A stretch of 64,000 nucleotides of DNA from Phytoseiulus persimilis (GCA_037576195.1 CM075104.1:378775-442774), one strand, 5' to 3'; shown: positions 21,717-33,403, numbered from the stretch's first letter. Notes: a model not told the origin generated them from the letters alone. Numbers and translations are program-made.

Positions 21717-21994
21717 TAGAAGATCACGGCACAAATAATAACGGGACAGAGATTCCGTCAGGAATCATGTAGCTCCTCAAAGCGAAATCTTTATTAGCTC
21801 TTGTATATATACCCAGTGGAAAGTACCGTAGGATGTGATGAGCACATCCGAAGCTGGGTTGCCTTCGGATCTGTGTCAGGTCACACGATCCAAAACTGTT
21901 GTAGTGTCAGATGTTATTCGTGATACTCTTGACCCCTGACCGTAATCGCACTGACGGGTTTCAGATACCCGGAACGGAGGATAATGTTCCATCA
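21717..21994 (-). repeat. Copia-2 5' LTR
   Basis: Minus strand TGATGGAACATTATCC ... GTGCCGTGATCTTCTA. It matches the plus-strand LTR at 12694-12968 and carries a TATA-like GTATATATAC. The last base pair of the expected CA end is mutated to TA. Copia-2 gag follows after the foldback insertion. Its outer side abuts 45-bp minisatellite, so Copia-2 itself landed in a Helitron. Confidence 0.75.
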
Positions 21995-22650
21995 GGAAGT
22001 AATGGTCAAATTGCTCTCGGAATCACCCTTACAGACTTGGAAAGTAATGGTCAGATTGGTCTCGGAATCACCCCTCCAGACTTGGGAAGTAATGCTCAGA
22101 GCGGTCTCGGAATCACCCCTCCAGACTCGGGAAGTAACAGTCAGATTGGTCCCGGAATCACCCCTCCAGAGTGTGAAAGTATTGGTCAGATTGGTCTCGG
22201 GATCACCCCTCCAGACTTGGAAAGTATTGGTCAGATTGGTCCTGGAATCACCCTTACAGACTTGGAAAGTAATGGTCAGATTGGTCTCGGAATCACCCCT
22301 CCAGAGTTGGGAAGTAATGGCCAGATTGGTCTCGGAATCACCCCTTCAGTGTTGGAAAGTAATGGTCAGATCGGTTCCGGAATCACTCTTCCAGGTTTTG
22401 AAAAGTATGGTCAGATCGGTTCCGGTATCACCCCTCCAGGTATTGGAAAGTATGGTCAGATCAGTCCCGGAATCACCCCTCCACGTTTTGAAAAGTATGA
22501 TCAGATCGGTTCCGGGATCAGCCCTCCAGACTTGGAAGAGTATGTTCAGATTGGTCCCGGAATCACCCCCATATATTCTCGACGCTGTGCGGACAAACTT
22601 ACAAACTGACTGACAAACTAACAGACTACGCCGATTATATATAGTAAGGA
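21995..22650 (-). mobile_element. Helitron A3, truncated
   Basis: Contains about 12 more variable 45-bp units followed by the family-A 5' end (minus strand A|TCCTTACTATATATAATCGG at 22650). The 3' end is missing, cut off by the Copia-2 LTR at 21994. Confidence 0.85.
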
Positions 22651-24368
22651 TAACTCCATTACTTCCTGATAGATCGCACCTCCACTTCTATTACGTCGTT
22701 TGTTCTGAACAATGAGTTTCAAGACTAGCCGCGTTACTCTGATCATCAGGCAAGGTAGACCGGGTCACAAATTATACCTGTAACTGAAATTGAGGGGGGC
22801 GGGCGGGGGCAATGGCTTCACCTGTATGGAGATCGATGACATCGGGGTTGCCAAACAGGCCCCTGGTTGACTTGGCGGGTTTTCCAGGAGAGCTCGGGAG
22901 AGTGTCGTTAGCCACAGAGGGTAGAACATTCTCCTGACGTGAGACTGCAGAGCAGAAGGGGCGCTTCTGGGCAACTCTCTTCCCTCTCCCTCACAGAGTG
23001 AGAGGGAAGTACCTGGACGACTAGGCGGCTTGCAACGACATTGTCATAATCAACGACAGGCGAGTCCCGACCCTCTGCGGAGGGAGGAGCGAAACTTTTG
23101 CAGACCTAACGAAGGTAAATCGGAGGAATTTGAATAACGCAGAGGGATGAAAAATCCTGCAGCACCAACCGTCGATCGGCGACCACCGGTATATCATTTT
23201 TACGGTGTGGGAGGGGGGAGACCCATGGCAGTCGAGGCCGGGCGGAGGCTGACACTCTGGGAAGGTGGACCCTGCAAGGGTGAGAGCACTTCACCAATGG
23301 GCGTTGCAGGAGCCTGATCGGGGTCCACTTGAGCGCCAAGATGCTTGAAAGTAATGTCTTCAGGGCATGCACCACGGCAGGGGGGCGAACGAGAATGTAG
23401 TAGGATGATCGACCGATCTTCTGGCTGAACGAGGGAGTGGCCGCTCTCCGCCGACAGTGCATCCTCCTACGGAGGACTTCCAGTCGAACGGCGAGCTGGC
23501 TGGCTGGTTGGGACCGGAGAGCCAATGAAAGGGCGGAATATGCCAATCGAACAGCCCTGTGTGGGAGTGCACGGGGAAAGCCGAGGGCTGGGAAAAGGAG
23601 AAGCAAGGCGAGGGCTTGGAGAGAGCTCAGCGAGGAGCTGGGAAGAAACGTATGTCTTGCTGAGGTACATTGGTGTCTTGAATGGGTTCCCACTCGTTGG
23701 AGCTGAGGTCACATATATTCTGTGACGCAGTTCCTTGGCTCTCTCAGCCGGGATCGTATTATCGGAACGGTCCTCGTTATCTTACAATCCATTCTGTTGG
23801 TGCGGCTCCGCGAAGGATCCCGGTCGTGGAAGGGTGCTCGCATGTTCCTGATTAGGAAGGACCATTAAACGAATTCTTACTTTCAGTACGGCGATTCTCA
23901 ATGGTCCAATCTGAAGAATGGTACCTTCGACAGTCAACCGTACACTGCACTTTGAAGTGGAGCAACTATTCACGATGCACCGTCAGGCATGAGAATCATG
24001 GTTCAGGAAAATTTCCAGGATTTTGCCGATGAGAGTTTGTCTGAATATGATGGACCCAACTTTCCGTCACCCGTCCATTTTGCGCGTAGCGTCGAACGAC
24101 AACTTCTTGGGTCATTTTATTAGGTTTCAGAAATCGCATCAATCAGCCCAAGGATAAGCCTTCAGTGTACGCTGGGACCTTAGGTCCCCCGCAACTTGGC
24201 TCCAGCTAGCGGCTCATGGTTTCCAGCACCGATGCCGCGTTCCCCAATGAACATCCAAGGACAGGCGCTGAACCAGGAAGCGCCCAAGTCTTTTGTCTAC
24301 CGTTGCTCGCCCGAGGGCCTCCCCGACCTGAGCAATCAGGGTCCAGGTGTGGGAGCCGGGATCACCCA
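22651..24368. other. No gene recognised
   Basis: About 1.7 kb. A 195-aa minus frame at 23106-23693 lies in purine-skewed sequence and has Ser/Leu/Arg-biased composition typical of chance frames. No domain or splice-supported exon seen. Confidence 0.5.
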
Positions 24369-24492
24369 TGTGAAGCGTGTCCGGGAATAGAGAACTCGGT
24401 TCGTCTAGACAGCGCAACTATTGAATGAATTTATTAACCTCGTTGTCGCGAGTGTATAGTGGTAGCGCTACGGCCAGCGTTGGCCCGCTACA
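24369..24492 (-). repeat. Gypsy-2 3' LTR (124 bp)
   Basis: Minus strand TGTAGCGGGCCAACGC ... CACGCTTCACA with AATAAA inside (GGTTAATAAATTC). A polypurine tract lies directly upstream. The first bases TGTAGCGG match the gypsy-1 LTR start, so the two gypsies are related. The 5' LTR is not found right of 28438. Confidence 0.8.
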
Positions 24493-24507
24493 CCCCTCCC
24501 CTCCAGT
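24493..24507 (-). promoter_or_regulatory. Gypsy-2 polypurine tract
   Basis: Minus strand ACTGGAGGGGAGGGG immediately before the LTR start. Confidence 0.8.
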
Positions 24508-24524
24508 GTTGGCGCCAACACGGC

Positions 24525-25963
24525 TCAGGTTTCGAAATCTTGAAATCGGCCAGGCTGACGTGTTATTCGTCCCGATCGCCGTGTGCATCCACGTTGAACA
24601 CCCTCCTGGGGGCGTGGCACGGTTCGGAGTGTTACCTCGATTTCCTCGTCCAAACGTGCTCTTTTCAGGCGATCCACCGATACTAAATCTTCTTTTCCAT
24701 TCCGAATGATTTTGAACGTCTTTGGGCCGGTCTCAACGACACGGAACGGTCCTTCATACTGGCGGGACAGGGATGGTTTGAGTGTGTCGTTCCTTACGAA
24801 AACGTACCTCGCGTCGCGCAGGAGCTCGGGGGTGCATGTGCTGCTGCTAGCCGGCCCGTTACGTTCCCACCGTGGAGGGGTCGGCATAAGGGTGGCCAGT
24901 CTTTCGCGAAGATGGCTGAGCCGTTCTGCGGGGATCTCTGAGGCCGCGTCTTGAACAAACTCCCCCGGAAGTCGGAGCGGGGCGCCGTAAACCATCTCAG
25001 CCGTGGAGCATCCGAGGTCGTCCTTAGGGCTCGCGCGTATCCCCAGCAGTACCCACGGAAGCTCTTGCGTCCACGACGCCGTCGTGAGTCTCGACCTCAG
25101 GGCCGCTTTCAGCTATCGATGGAACCGTTCGACCATGCCGTTGGACTGCGGGTGAAAAGCCGTCGTTCGGTGTACTTCCACCCCGAGTGCTTCTGCGAGG
25201 TGGGTCCAAATACCTGAGATGAGTTGTCCACCGCGATCGGAAGTGATGTGGGAGGGACGCCGAAACGCGAGACCCACGAATTTAGGAAAGCATGTGCGCA
25301 GGATTCGGCGGAGACGTTGCTGAGGGGAACCGCCTCGGGCCACCTTGTGTGCCTGTCCACAGCTGTCAGTATGTACTGACAACCACTGGAGTACGGGAGC
25401 GGTCCTACCAAGTCGACATGCACGTGAGTGAACCTGGTGGAGGGTAGGTTGAACCGACCGAGGTCACTCTTCATATGACGGTGGACCTTGGACTGTTGAC
25501 AACTCATGCAGCAGCGGGCCCATTGGCGGTCGTCCTTGGCCAGTCCATGCCAGACGAATCGTTTGGATACCATCCTGACTGTTGCGTTTGCCCCTGGATG
25601 AGACACGTCATGGAGGAGCGTGAATGCCCGGCGACGCCAGTTTCGTGGGAGCCAAGGCCTGGGGGTGCCAATTGAGACATCACATAGCAAAACTGGACCA
25701 GACGGCGTCAACTCGACGTTTTCCCACGTCAGACTACTGGTGCTGTCGCAGGCTGCGTACTCTGGGTCTTTCTTTTGGTCGTCGGCGAGCTGCGCGTAAT
25801 CTATCCCCAAAGAGACGCTGTGGGTTTCGGCGGGCCGCGAGAGGGCGTCCGCGACCACATTCTTCTGTCCAGAGATGTGCTGAATGTCTGACGTATGACT
25901 ACTCGGCGATGAAAGATAGGTGTCTTTGCTGCCTTGCCGAGAGAGGTGTACCCTTTTCCGCAA
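24525..25963 (-). pseudogene. Gypsy-2 integrase
   Basis: Several frames together give a full gypsy integrase. First comes the end of RNase H (SDIQHISGQKNVVADALSRP). The zinc-binding HHCC domain follows (HDVSHPGANATVRMVSKRF to CCMSCQQSK), then catalytic Asp (HVDLVGPLPYSSG, AVDRHTRWPEA). After a frameshift near 25230 come the second Asp (ITSDRGGQLISG) and Glu (FHPQSNGMVERFHR). The C-terminal part at 24525-24995 carries YEGPFRVVETGPKTFKI. It ends 18-30 bp before the polypurine tract, as expected. At least three frame changes make it inactive. Confidence 0.92.
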
Positions 25964-27413
25964 TACTGAACATCAGAGGTTTGTGATCAGTGAAGATTGT
26001 GGAAGGGCGGCCTTCCACGTGATGGAGGAAATGTCTAGTTGCCAGGTATACTGCCAGGAGTTCCTTGTCGAACGTGCTGTACCTGGTCTCGGGATCCTTC
26101 AATTTTCTGCTGAAGAAACCGAGTGGCTGCCACGTCCCGCCTTCAATCTGCTGTTGGAGCACGGCTCCTACGGCTAGATCCGAGGCATCTGTGACGATAG
26201 CGAGCCGCGCGCCTTCTACTGGGTGAGCCAACAGGGTAGCTTCTGCTAGTAGCTCCTTCGTGGCATGAAATGCGGCTAACGCTTCTTCGTTCCATGGCAC
26301 GACATTGTTTTTAGCCTTGGGGTCCACGCTCAAAACTTTTATCAGAGGCGTCATGACTTTTGCTGCATTTGGGAGGAAACGGTGGTAGTAGTTAACCATT
26401 CCGATGAACCTTTGTAGCTCGACCATCTTTTCTGGCTGCGGAAAAGAGCGTATGCTTTCCACTTTGTCCGGTAGCGGCGCAATGCCGTCTCCTGAAACGC
26501 GGTGCCCGAGAAAATCGACAGATGAAAGGCCGAATTTGCACTTTTCGGCGTTGACGACGAGTCCGTGGTCTCTGAGTCGTTCTAGAAGGGTTCTCAGGTG
26601 CTGCAGATGTTGCCTCTTGTTGCTCGAGGCTATGAGAACATCGTCGAGATACACGAACAGAAAGGGAAGGTCACCCAAGACGGAGTCCATGAGACGTTGG
26701 AACGTTTGAGCGCTGTTCCTGAGGCCGAACGGCATTCTGGTGTACTCCCAGAGCCCAAATGGCGTGATGATCGCAGTTTTTGGAATGTCCTCTGGAGCCA
26801 TAGGAATCTGATGATACCCTTTGACTAGGTCGATTTTTGAAAAAACTTTGCAGCCGTGTAAGTTTCCCGCAAAATCATGAATGTGAGGTAACGGATACCT
26901 ATCGGGCTGGCTGATGTCGTTGACCTGGCGGAAATCACCGCAGGGCCTTTTAGTGCCGTCGGGCTTGGGTACAACATGCAGCGGGCTAGCCCACGGGCTG
27001 CACGACTTTCTGATGATTCCGAGTCTCTCCAAAGATCGGAATTCTTTTTTGACTTCCTGTAATACGTCGGGCGTGAGTCGTCGGGCCCTGGCATGTCTTG
27101 GAGGGCCTTTCGTCACCATGTGATGTAGCACTTTGTGTTTTACCTCGGCATCGAAACGAGGCGTGGGGACGGAGGCGAACTCCAGGAGGATTGCCTCGAA
27201 TTCGTTGCTGGCCCTCGTGAGGATGCTGACGATGTTTTGCGACCGCGGCGTCTTGAGCGGGATTGATGCCAGAGAGACGCTGTCGACGAGTCTTCGGCCG
27301 CGGAGATCGATCAAAAGACCTGCGTTTCTGAGAAAGTCGGATCCCAAAATAGCGTGCTTCACGTCTGCGATGATGAAGCTCCACGTGAAGGGGAAACGTC
27401 CCGCAAGATTCAT
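25899..27413 (-). pseudogene. Gypsy-2 reverse transcriptase and RNase H
   Basis: A 504-aa uninterrupted frame. In order: end of the protease (SDFLRNAGLLIDLRGRRLVD), RT motifs PCGDFRQVNDISQPDRYPLP, VFSKIDLVKGYHQIP, MPFGLRNSAQTFQRLMD, the catalytic box FLFVYLDDVLIASS, VDFLGHRVSGDGI, the thumb QRFIGMVNYYHRFLPN, then RNase H starting with TDASDLAVGAVLQQ and FSRKLKDPETRYSTFDKEL. All catalytic residues seem present, so this domain alone looks intact although the element as a whole is frameshifted on both sides. Confidence 0.95.
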
Positions 27414-27750
27414 AGTGAGGTCTTTCGTCCCGTAGGTTTCGATTTGACTCTGGTTGGCAGCGATCAGGCGATGCGTACTGGGGGAACTGCGCTCGCTCTA
27501 CGACGGCGGGACGAGGCTGACTTGTGCTCCAGAGTCGACGAGGAAATGTCGACGAGAAAGTACGCAGAATACGAAAATCAGGTCGCCTTTTTGTCGTGTG
27601 CCGGCCGCGTTAGCGATTATTGGCGGCCGGCAGGCGCATTTCCCTGAGCTGGAGCCACCTTGCCGTTCCACGCGCAGGGCATGAGGCAGTTCTTCGCGAA
27701 CTCTCCAAACTTTGCGTGAAACCTGCACTCTCGCAATGCTCTGGGAACTC
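27414..27750 (-). pseudogene. Gypsy-2 protease start
   Basis: Frame 27498-27728 ends with the aspartic protease site RRHFLVDSGAQVSLVPPS. A frameshift near 27490 separates it from the rest of Pol at 27413. Confidence 0.8.
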
Positions 27751-28438
27751 GAACCGCTTGGTCCTTCTTTCCTGGGCTTGGTCGCCGAACGACGTCCACT
27801 TCGTCGAACCCCGCGTCTTGCACCGCGTAAGCAACACTGGCTTGACGCTGTGCGTGAACCCTGTCGGCCAATTTTGCCAGCTCTCGCAGCTCGACACTGT
27901 CTAGGGCGGCCATCTGCTCGCGGAGGCGAGTTGGGAGCTTTTGCAGGAAATGAAAACGGAAAAGCGGGTTCACTGTGGCCTTGGCATCGGGCCTGTACAG
28001 ACCCAGCATTCTATCCAGCAGCCTTGTCGGCGTGTCATCGCCCATGGTCAGGTTCACAAGTGTCGCTAACCTTTGATGCTGGTTGACCTTAAAGGAGTCG
28101 AGAACCCGCAGTCTGAAAGATGCGTATCTCGATCCTGGTTCGGGGAGCTCGTCGAAAAAATCCGCGACTCTCTCCTGTGTGTCCTGATCAAGGGCCGTCA
28201 GAGTGTACTCGAAACGCGTCTGGTCGTCCGTGATTTTCCGAAGGCTGAACTGGGCCTCGATGGTCTTGAACCACATAATGGTCTCGAATGCGAACGGCGA
28301 AAAGTGATACCCGCTTGGCAGCGCGGCATACTTTTTGATTTTCGACGCCTCCGCCCTTGCAATGGCAGACCCTGCGCGGGACGTACCGGGACCAAACAGG
28401 GAAGGGCTCAGAGAGTCGGTCACCGTTGCATCCCACAC
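27617..28438 (-). CDS. Gypsy-2 Gag
   Basis: A 273-aa frame. It has a Gag core of the arthropod gypsy type (TIMWFKTIEAQFSLRKI, LPTRLREQMAALDSVELREL) and a Cys/His motif CRFHAKFGEFAKNCLMPC near the end, closely parallel to the gypsy-1 motif at about 4150. It overlaps the protease frame by about 110 bp. The N-terminus is uncertain: the usual Pro-rich start may lie in another frame upstream (28420-28659). Confidence 0.85.
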   Translation of the reverse strand: MWDATVTDSLSPSLFGPGTSRAGSAIARAEASKIKKYAALPSGYHFSPFAFETIMWFKTIEAQFSLRKITDDQTRFEYTLTALDQDTQERVADFFDELPEPGSRYASFRLRVLDSFKVNQHQRLATLVNLTMGDDTPTRLLDRMLGLYRPDAKATVNPLFRFHFLQKLPTRLREQMAALDSVELRELAKLADRVHAQRQASVAYAVQDAGFDEVDVVRRPSPGKKDQAVRVPRALRECRFHAKFGEFAKNCLMPCAWNGKVAPAQGNAPAGRQ

Positions 28439-28900
28439 GGAGGCCCTCTTCTCAAAGGAAGGAATGAGCGTGGGGCCGTCAGGCTGCTTCCGTCGTCGGA
28501 GTCCGACGCAAATCCTGAAAAAACGGTCATCGAGCTTCGTACCGAGGCAGTCCGCCGGGATCGCGTGTCACCCATTATCAGACGGAAATCGGATCTTTGA
28601 CCGGAATTCCGCCCGCGGGAGCCACGAAGACCAAAAAGGAGTGTTCTTCCCCCGTACATGACATTGTTGGAGGAACGTCCCTAATCTAATCATAATTTGA
28701 GTCTTGAATAGCTGCGGTTGATCTGCCGCTCTAAAAGGATCACTTGCTGGAATCCGTCCTCTATCGCCAGTCGAGAGACCGGCCATTTCCTGAGACACCG
28801 AAAAAGACACACTTTGTGAAAAGCCTATGAGATTGCTGTTGGATGGCAGTTAAGCTTGCCACGAATGATTCTAGTCACTGGTGATGCGTTCGGAAATATA
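28439..28900. other. No gene recognised
   Basis: Probably the rest of gypsy-2's 5' region on the left. No copy of the gypsy-2 LTR (tgtgaagcg type) is seen, so the 5' end is lost. Confidence 0.5.
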
Positions 28901-28907
28901 ATTTGGC

Positions 28908-28913
28908 TTTATT
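28908..28913 (-). terminator. Poly(A) signal of the secreted-protein gene
   Basis: Minus-strand AATAAA 24 bp after the stop codon at 28937-28939. Confidence 0.8.
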
Positions 28914-28936
28914 GAGCTCAACTTCAGTGGCTTCGC

Positions 28937-29684
28937 TCACTCGGGGTCACTGAAGCATTTCCTGGCGGACTGGAGGAGGGCAGGGAGTCCCTGTCGAAGG
29001 GCAGAGACTATTTCTCCCATGCCAGCGAGACGACTGCCGCCGAAGTCCTTGGTGTGGTCCTTGAGCAAGGAGAGAGCTTTGCCCAAAGAGCTAGCCGCCA
29101 CCCTGGCACCAGCAGCGGCGATTCCGAATCTCCTCTTCACCTGACAGGCGATCCTGGCGGCGAAGTTTCCTTCGGTGCAGTCATCACTCTTGACCTTTTG
29201 GTTTTCCATTCTAGGGGGTTCCAAGGACGTTGCACGAATTAGATTCCAATACACACACAAAATCGTGAAGTGACCGAAACTCCGGAACGCTCACTCTTCG
29301 TCCAAGTTGCGCGAGAACTCTTCACGGATAGCGGCGAGTTGCGTCTCCAGTTTGTCCGCGATATCATCCTTGTGTTCCTTGATCTTATCCATGCGCTTCA
29401 TCATGTCCGCGAAAGACGCATTAACGGCAGCGCTGAAGCTCTCCGAGACACAATTGATACCTTAAAACGCTCGCGAACATTAGTAAAGAGGTTCGCTCCC
29501 GGAGGTGGACATTTCAAACTTCGTCCTCCGCTAACATGATCAAACTACAGGATCGCTTCCGAAGCTTGACAGCTGGGGAGACATATCGAGGGCCGCTCGA
29601 GGAATGATTCTTACCCTCAGAAACGGTCCAGGCGCTGACCTGAGCGGCCAAGAGAAAGAAGGCGAAGATGGCGAAGGAGCGCAT
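28937..29684 (-). CDS. Secreted 169-aa helical protein, three exons
   Basis: Exon 1 (29615-29684) encodes a signal peptide, MRSFAIFAFFLLAAQVSA, with likely cleavage before WTVSEG. Intron 1 (29461-29614, GTAAGA...TTTTAAG) is phase 1. Exon 2 (29295-29460) adds INCVSESF, a possible N-glycosylation site NAS at residue 37 and a charged helix (MMKRMDKIKEHKDDIADKL). Intron 2 (29211-29294, GTGAGC...CCCCCTAG) is phase 2. Exon 3 (28937-29210) gives DDCTEGNFAARIACQVKRRF, an Ala-rich helix and ends ARKCFSDPE. The spliced frame is 510 nt with no stop, followed by AATAAA. Four cysteines (27, 90, 101, 164) could form two disulfides. This is the only intact host-like gene in the window. No family is recognised; short secreted helical proteins like this occur in arthropod gland secretions, which is only a guess. 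Confidence 0.8.
29211..29294 (-). other. Intron 2 of the secreted-protein gene
   Basis: Donor GAAGA|GTGAGC and acceptor CCCCCTAG|AATGG. The phase joins GA to A. If unspliced, the exon-2 frame would stop at a TGA overlapping the donor. Confidence 0.75.
29461..29614 (-). other. Intron 1 of the secreted-protein gene
   Basis: Donor TCTGAGG|GTAAGA directly after the signal-peptide exon and acceptor GCGTTTTAAG|GTATC. 154 bp, phase 1. Confidence 0.75.
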
Positions 29685-29699
29685 GTTGCAATACCGAGT

Positions 29700-32600
29700 C
29701 AAACTACAGTGAGAACTCACGATCTGTGACGGGATTTTATTCAACTCAGCACTGATTTCAAACAATGGGGCGCCCTTGGAGCGGTCTCGGCGTTTGATTG
29801 ACATTTCGTATCGCGGGACACAATGGGACGGGATTCTCGAAAAGGAAGTTACACAGCTGTCAGGATGACTGCAGAATATGGTATCTGTATGAACCCTGAC
29901 TTCAAAATACAGACATTCGAAGCTGTACAAAGGACTCGGTGTGAAGTGCTCGTCCTGGACAGCGATGTGCTTTAGAAAAGCCGTCGACTCCACCGAGTCC
30001 GACATGACGAAGAGTGGATCATCAGACAGCCTCAGAGGTTGAGATGCTCGGGCTGAAGGCTCCGGCTTACAATAAGATCTCGACCATGTCAATAATGGAT
30101 GTCCGAATTCGTTGATGAAATGGAAGTTTCGAGACAAAGCAGGTCGCATATAGAATAGGATTTTGAGCGTCGTTGTCTGGATCGAAAGTCCGTCGGATCG
30201 TTCCAAGAATATTCTTTGGGACAGGTCTGGCAGGCGTGCAGTCTATTTTGAAATGATTCTGTCTCGTGAACAATCGTTCCGCGGGACTTCCGAGCAAGAG
30301 CTCTCAGATGGCTTTGACAAAGTTTATCGAGGCTGACTTTTTCGGAAAGGGTGACTTTCGGCGGGTCAGATATCATTGAGGTTGAGCTCAACGTTGCTGT
30401 GGGGCGGATACAGTCTAGAACATATCTGATCTAGATTTGAGGTTGATATGATGGAGAACTGATATGATGGAGAACCGATATAATGGAGGTTGATGCAATC
30501 GAGTTTGATTTGATGGAGGTATTGCTGTGTACGTATTGGTGTTGCAACGATGACGGAGTCCCAATTCACATCGACGGGAAGTCAGCCTCTGGTGGGCCGA
30601 ATTCTCCCAGTTCTCGGGATCAGCTCCATACGGATAAGTCGTGGAAGACTTTTCGGATGAGCGAAACCAAGGTCTACAGCGTCATCGTCTCCTCCTCAAT
30701 TGCTTTTACCTGAATGATTCCATCCGAGATGCGAGTTGGAATCATATTATTGGATGTGGGTTTCGCGCAATTTCAGAGCGATTGCGCCGAAAGACGTTGT
30801 GTTCCAAGCATCTGAATGAACAGTGACAGACCGCAAGGGAGCTCGGAGCGCACGGTTCAGAACCCTGATCCAGAACTTCTGACCCGATCAGCCTGTTCTT
30901 GAATCTCTCGAACTCGAACACTGGCAGATTAGGCCCATTCTAGAAAACCAACAACTTCCAATTCAGTGATCCCTGATTTCCTCCGTCCGGTAGCTGCCTA
31001 CAGAGCCGCGAAATGTCTCCGGTGTCCCGGTCTTGAAGACAACGCTTTCTCCCATCATGGGTCAGCAGCGCAGGCCAATTTGCTTTTATTCCCCAGACAC
31101 GTGAGGATATCACCCTGGTTCTCCTCCATCTTTCGCATGCCGGGCCGGAACACTGAAAATTAGGCGCAGCGCAGCCCCGAAGTTTCACCGATCTCGAACG
31201 GCAACTTCGCGATGCTCCCACCGAATATAAAGTTTGAATTTCTCGATATATGGTACATCATCGTTTCGTCCTCAGAAGCAGACCTCCGAATAGCTTTTTC
31301 GGATTCGGATGGGGTTCTCTCTCACGTCTGGGGCGAGCCTCCCCGGAGAAATGAGCACGGTGGAGTATGGGAGAGAGAGTAAAGTCATGGTAGCTACTTG
31401 GCAATCCGTTTACGATCCACTTCTGTTCTCACCCCTTGAGGTGATCTTCCTTCCCTCGAAATCCCGTCCGCCTCCCCCGGCGGAGACTCTTGCGTACAGG
31501 CCGATGTTCTAAGGCGATGCAATAGGAGCGAGGGGACCTCACACTGTAGTTCATCCTTCATAGCTCCTGCTTTTCCTGTATCCCGTGATTTCTTGGGAAC
31601 TGCGAGTCGTACCGCTCATCCGGCCGGACCTTCAACAGTTCATGTGAGTCTGTCGATCAGTGGGAAATAAAAATCGCGTCGGGAGACAAAGGCAATATCA
31701 CCATTGTGTGAAACAATGCAAGACCCGGGAGAGGACTAAAGTCGCTATCATCAGCGCCGCTCGCCCTCTGGTTACTCAAACTAGCGCGTGGAATCAGGCT
31801 TTCGATAATGATAGGAGAATTGGTATCACTCCGGAAGTTCGTTCTCCTCCCAGATTTCGATGAAACCGCGGGCCTCGAGTGAGGCTACGAGTCGCTATAT
31901 TTCGCTCCGATCGCGGGGCGGGAAAGGGTTCCAGGCACTCGGAAACTCAGAAGGAGGCAGGCAGAAAGGCACTGGAAAACAATGAAATAGGCACCTGAAA
32001 TCCTGGCAACAGGTGACAAAACTTTCCGGACAGGTCGAGGGTATCTGGAAGGAATTACTCACTGTGATTTTTGAGGTACAAACTGATAGGGATCAGAGAG
32101 GTAGCCTACTACTCTTTGGTAGTGGGCCAGAAGCGGAAACCCGACCATCGTAACAAGATCCATAGAATATCCGGGTCACTTTGGAACGAATATTGCACAG
32201 AGCTGTTTTCCTTTCCTTGGGGAGATCCTGATTGGGGACACTGAGAAGAGGACACACCTGAAAGGGTACGGCGGATTCAGGAGGTTTTTTAGGCCCCACC
32301 CAGATTTCTAAATCTCAATGCATGGTTTTGATACCTCGCCAAGAGTGATTCATTTTGCCGTATTTGGATCTCTTAGATTTCCCTCGATTACCTGTGATCC
32401 AGGCAAGAGGAAGAGAACAACCGCTGGAGATTCTCGAAATGGGTGAAATCCTTTGAACGCTTACTGTGCAACAACGAAGAATGCTCGCGGTTTAACGCAT
32501 TCGAAAGCTGGATGGAAACCCTACAGAACACATTGACTTTAACTGAAAAAAGCTTTTTGCCGATGAGAATCCTGTGATTCTAGAGCCAACACATGGGATT

Positions 32601-33181
32601 TTTCGGTACTTCTGGCTCGAAAAGTACCTGCATGGCTGAAGAAGTGGACAAAAAATATATTTCGGCACCCCCTCAAACGCGTGGAGCTGCTCGACCAGAA
32701 CCGTTCTCCTCTGCCATCGTCCGTTGCTCTACTGCTCGTTTTTCCGAACTGGAGCGCCCGTTTTGAGGATACTGTGGTCCAGGATAACGGAAACCGCATT
32801 CGACCCTCACACCGAAAAGCCTCTGCTGGGACTCCCCAACCCCAGTAAGAAATAATCCTTATGAGCGGACGAAGTACGGTCGAGTACATTCGCAGCAACC
32901 CTGTACTGAAGGTGTGCTTCTCCCGTGACTAGCGGCGCGCCGCTAGTACGCCGCGGCGTATTCTCACTCAGTATTCGATTGCTCTATCGAACTTGTATAG
33001 CCGAGTGAAGTTTAACTCCCATTGTTCTTTAGCCGGTGACGCTGCGCCACATGGGGGCATTGTTATTGGGCATTTTGCATTGCGCTTGTTATCGGCTGAA
33101 CCTAATAATAGATCCGATTGTATGAGGCTCTGTACTCTTTACTATTCCTATGACGCGACCGGACTTTCAGTTTAAGGATGT
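29700..33181. other. No gene recognised
   Basis: About 3.5 kb. Minus frames at 29514-30391 change frame repeatedly and show no domain. 30430-30530 has short degenerate gatatgatggag repeats. Two adjacent perfect palindromes lie at 32928-32947 and 32947-32960. The first part must contain the promoter of the secreted-protein gene, but no clear TATA box was found. Confidence 0.45.
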
Positions 33182-33403
33182 TGTGATGCCACAGTTTGGG
33201 CTGATTCTACAAGATGGGAAACACTGGTCTGGATCTGGAATCCTCCTGTAGACGCCGTCGTGGCCGCTCTCTCGTACTCGGTGCGTCGTCCCAAACGTCG
33301 TGAGACTCCCTACTGGCATCGTCGCTGCCGGCGCATACGCGGTGGGCCTACGCAAGGAGAGCGCCGCACGAAACGTTCAGTCGAGGTTGTTCTTTATTCT
33401 GGA
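33182..33403 (-). repeat. BEL-2-family LTR, left part
   Basis: tgtgatgccacagtttgg... matches the LTR at 56202-56497 with about 15-20% difference and a 20-30 bp deletion. It is interrupted at 33403 by a Helitron array and resumes at 43887. It is probably the 3' LTR of BEL-2, because everything between the two LTRs is BEL-2 or nested in it, but the outer 5-bp flanks (gatgt and gaagc) do not match. Confidence 0.75.

Noticed and set aside
23106-23693. 195-aa minus-strand ORF
   Set aside because: Biased composition in skewed sequence, overlapping frames on both strands, no domain or gene context.
29514-30206. 230-aa minus-strand ORF upstream of the secreted-protein gene
   Set aside because: It is largely the upstream region and reads through the signal-peptide exon and intron 1; splice-supported gene model explains the 3' part better.
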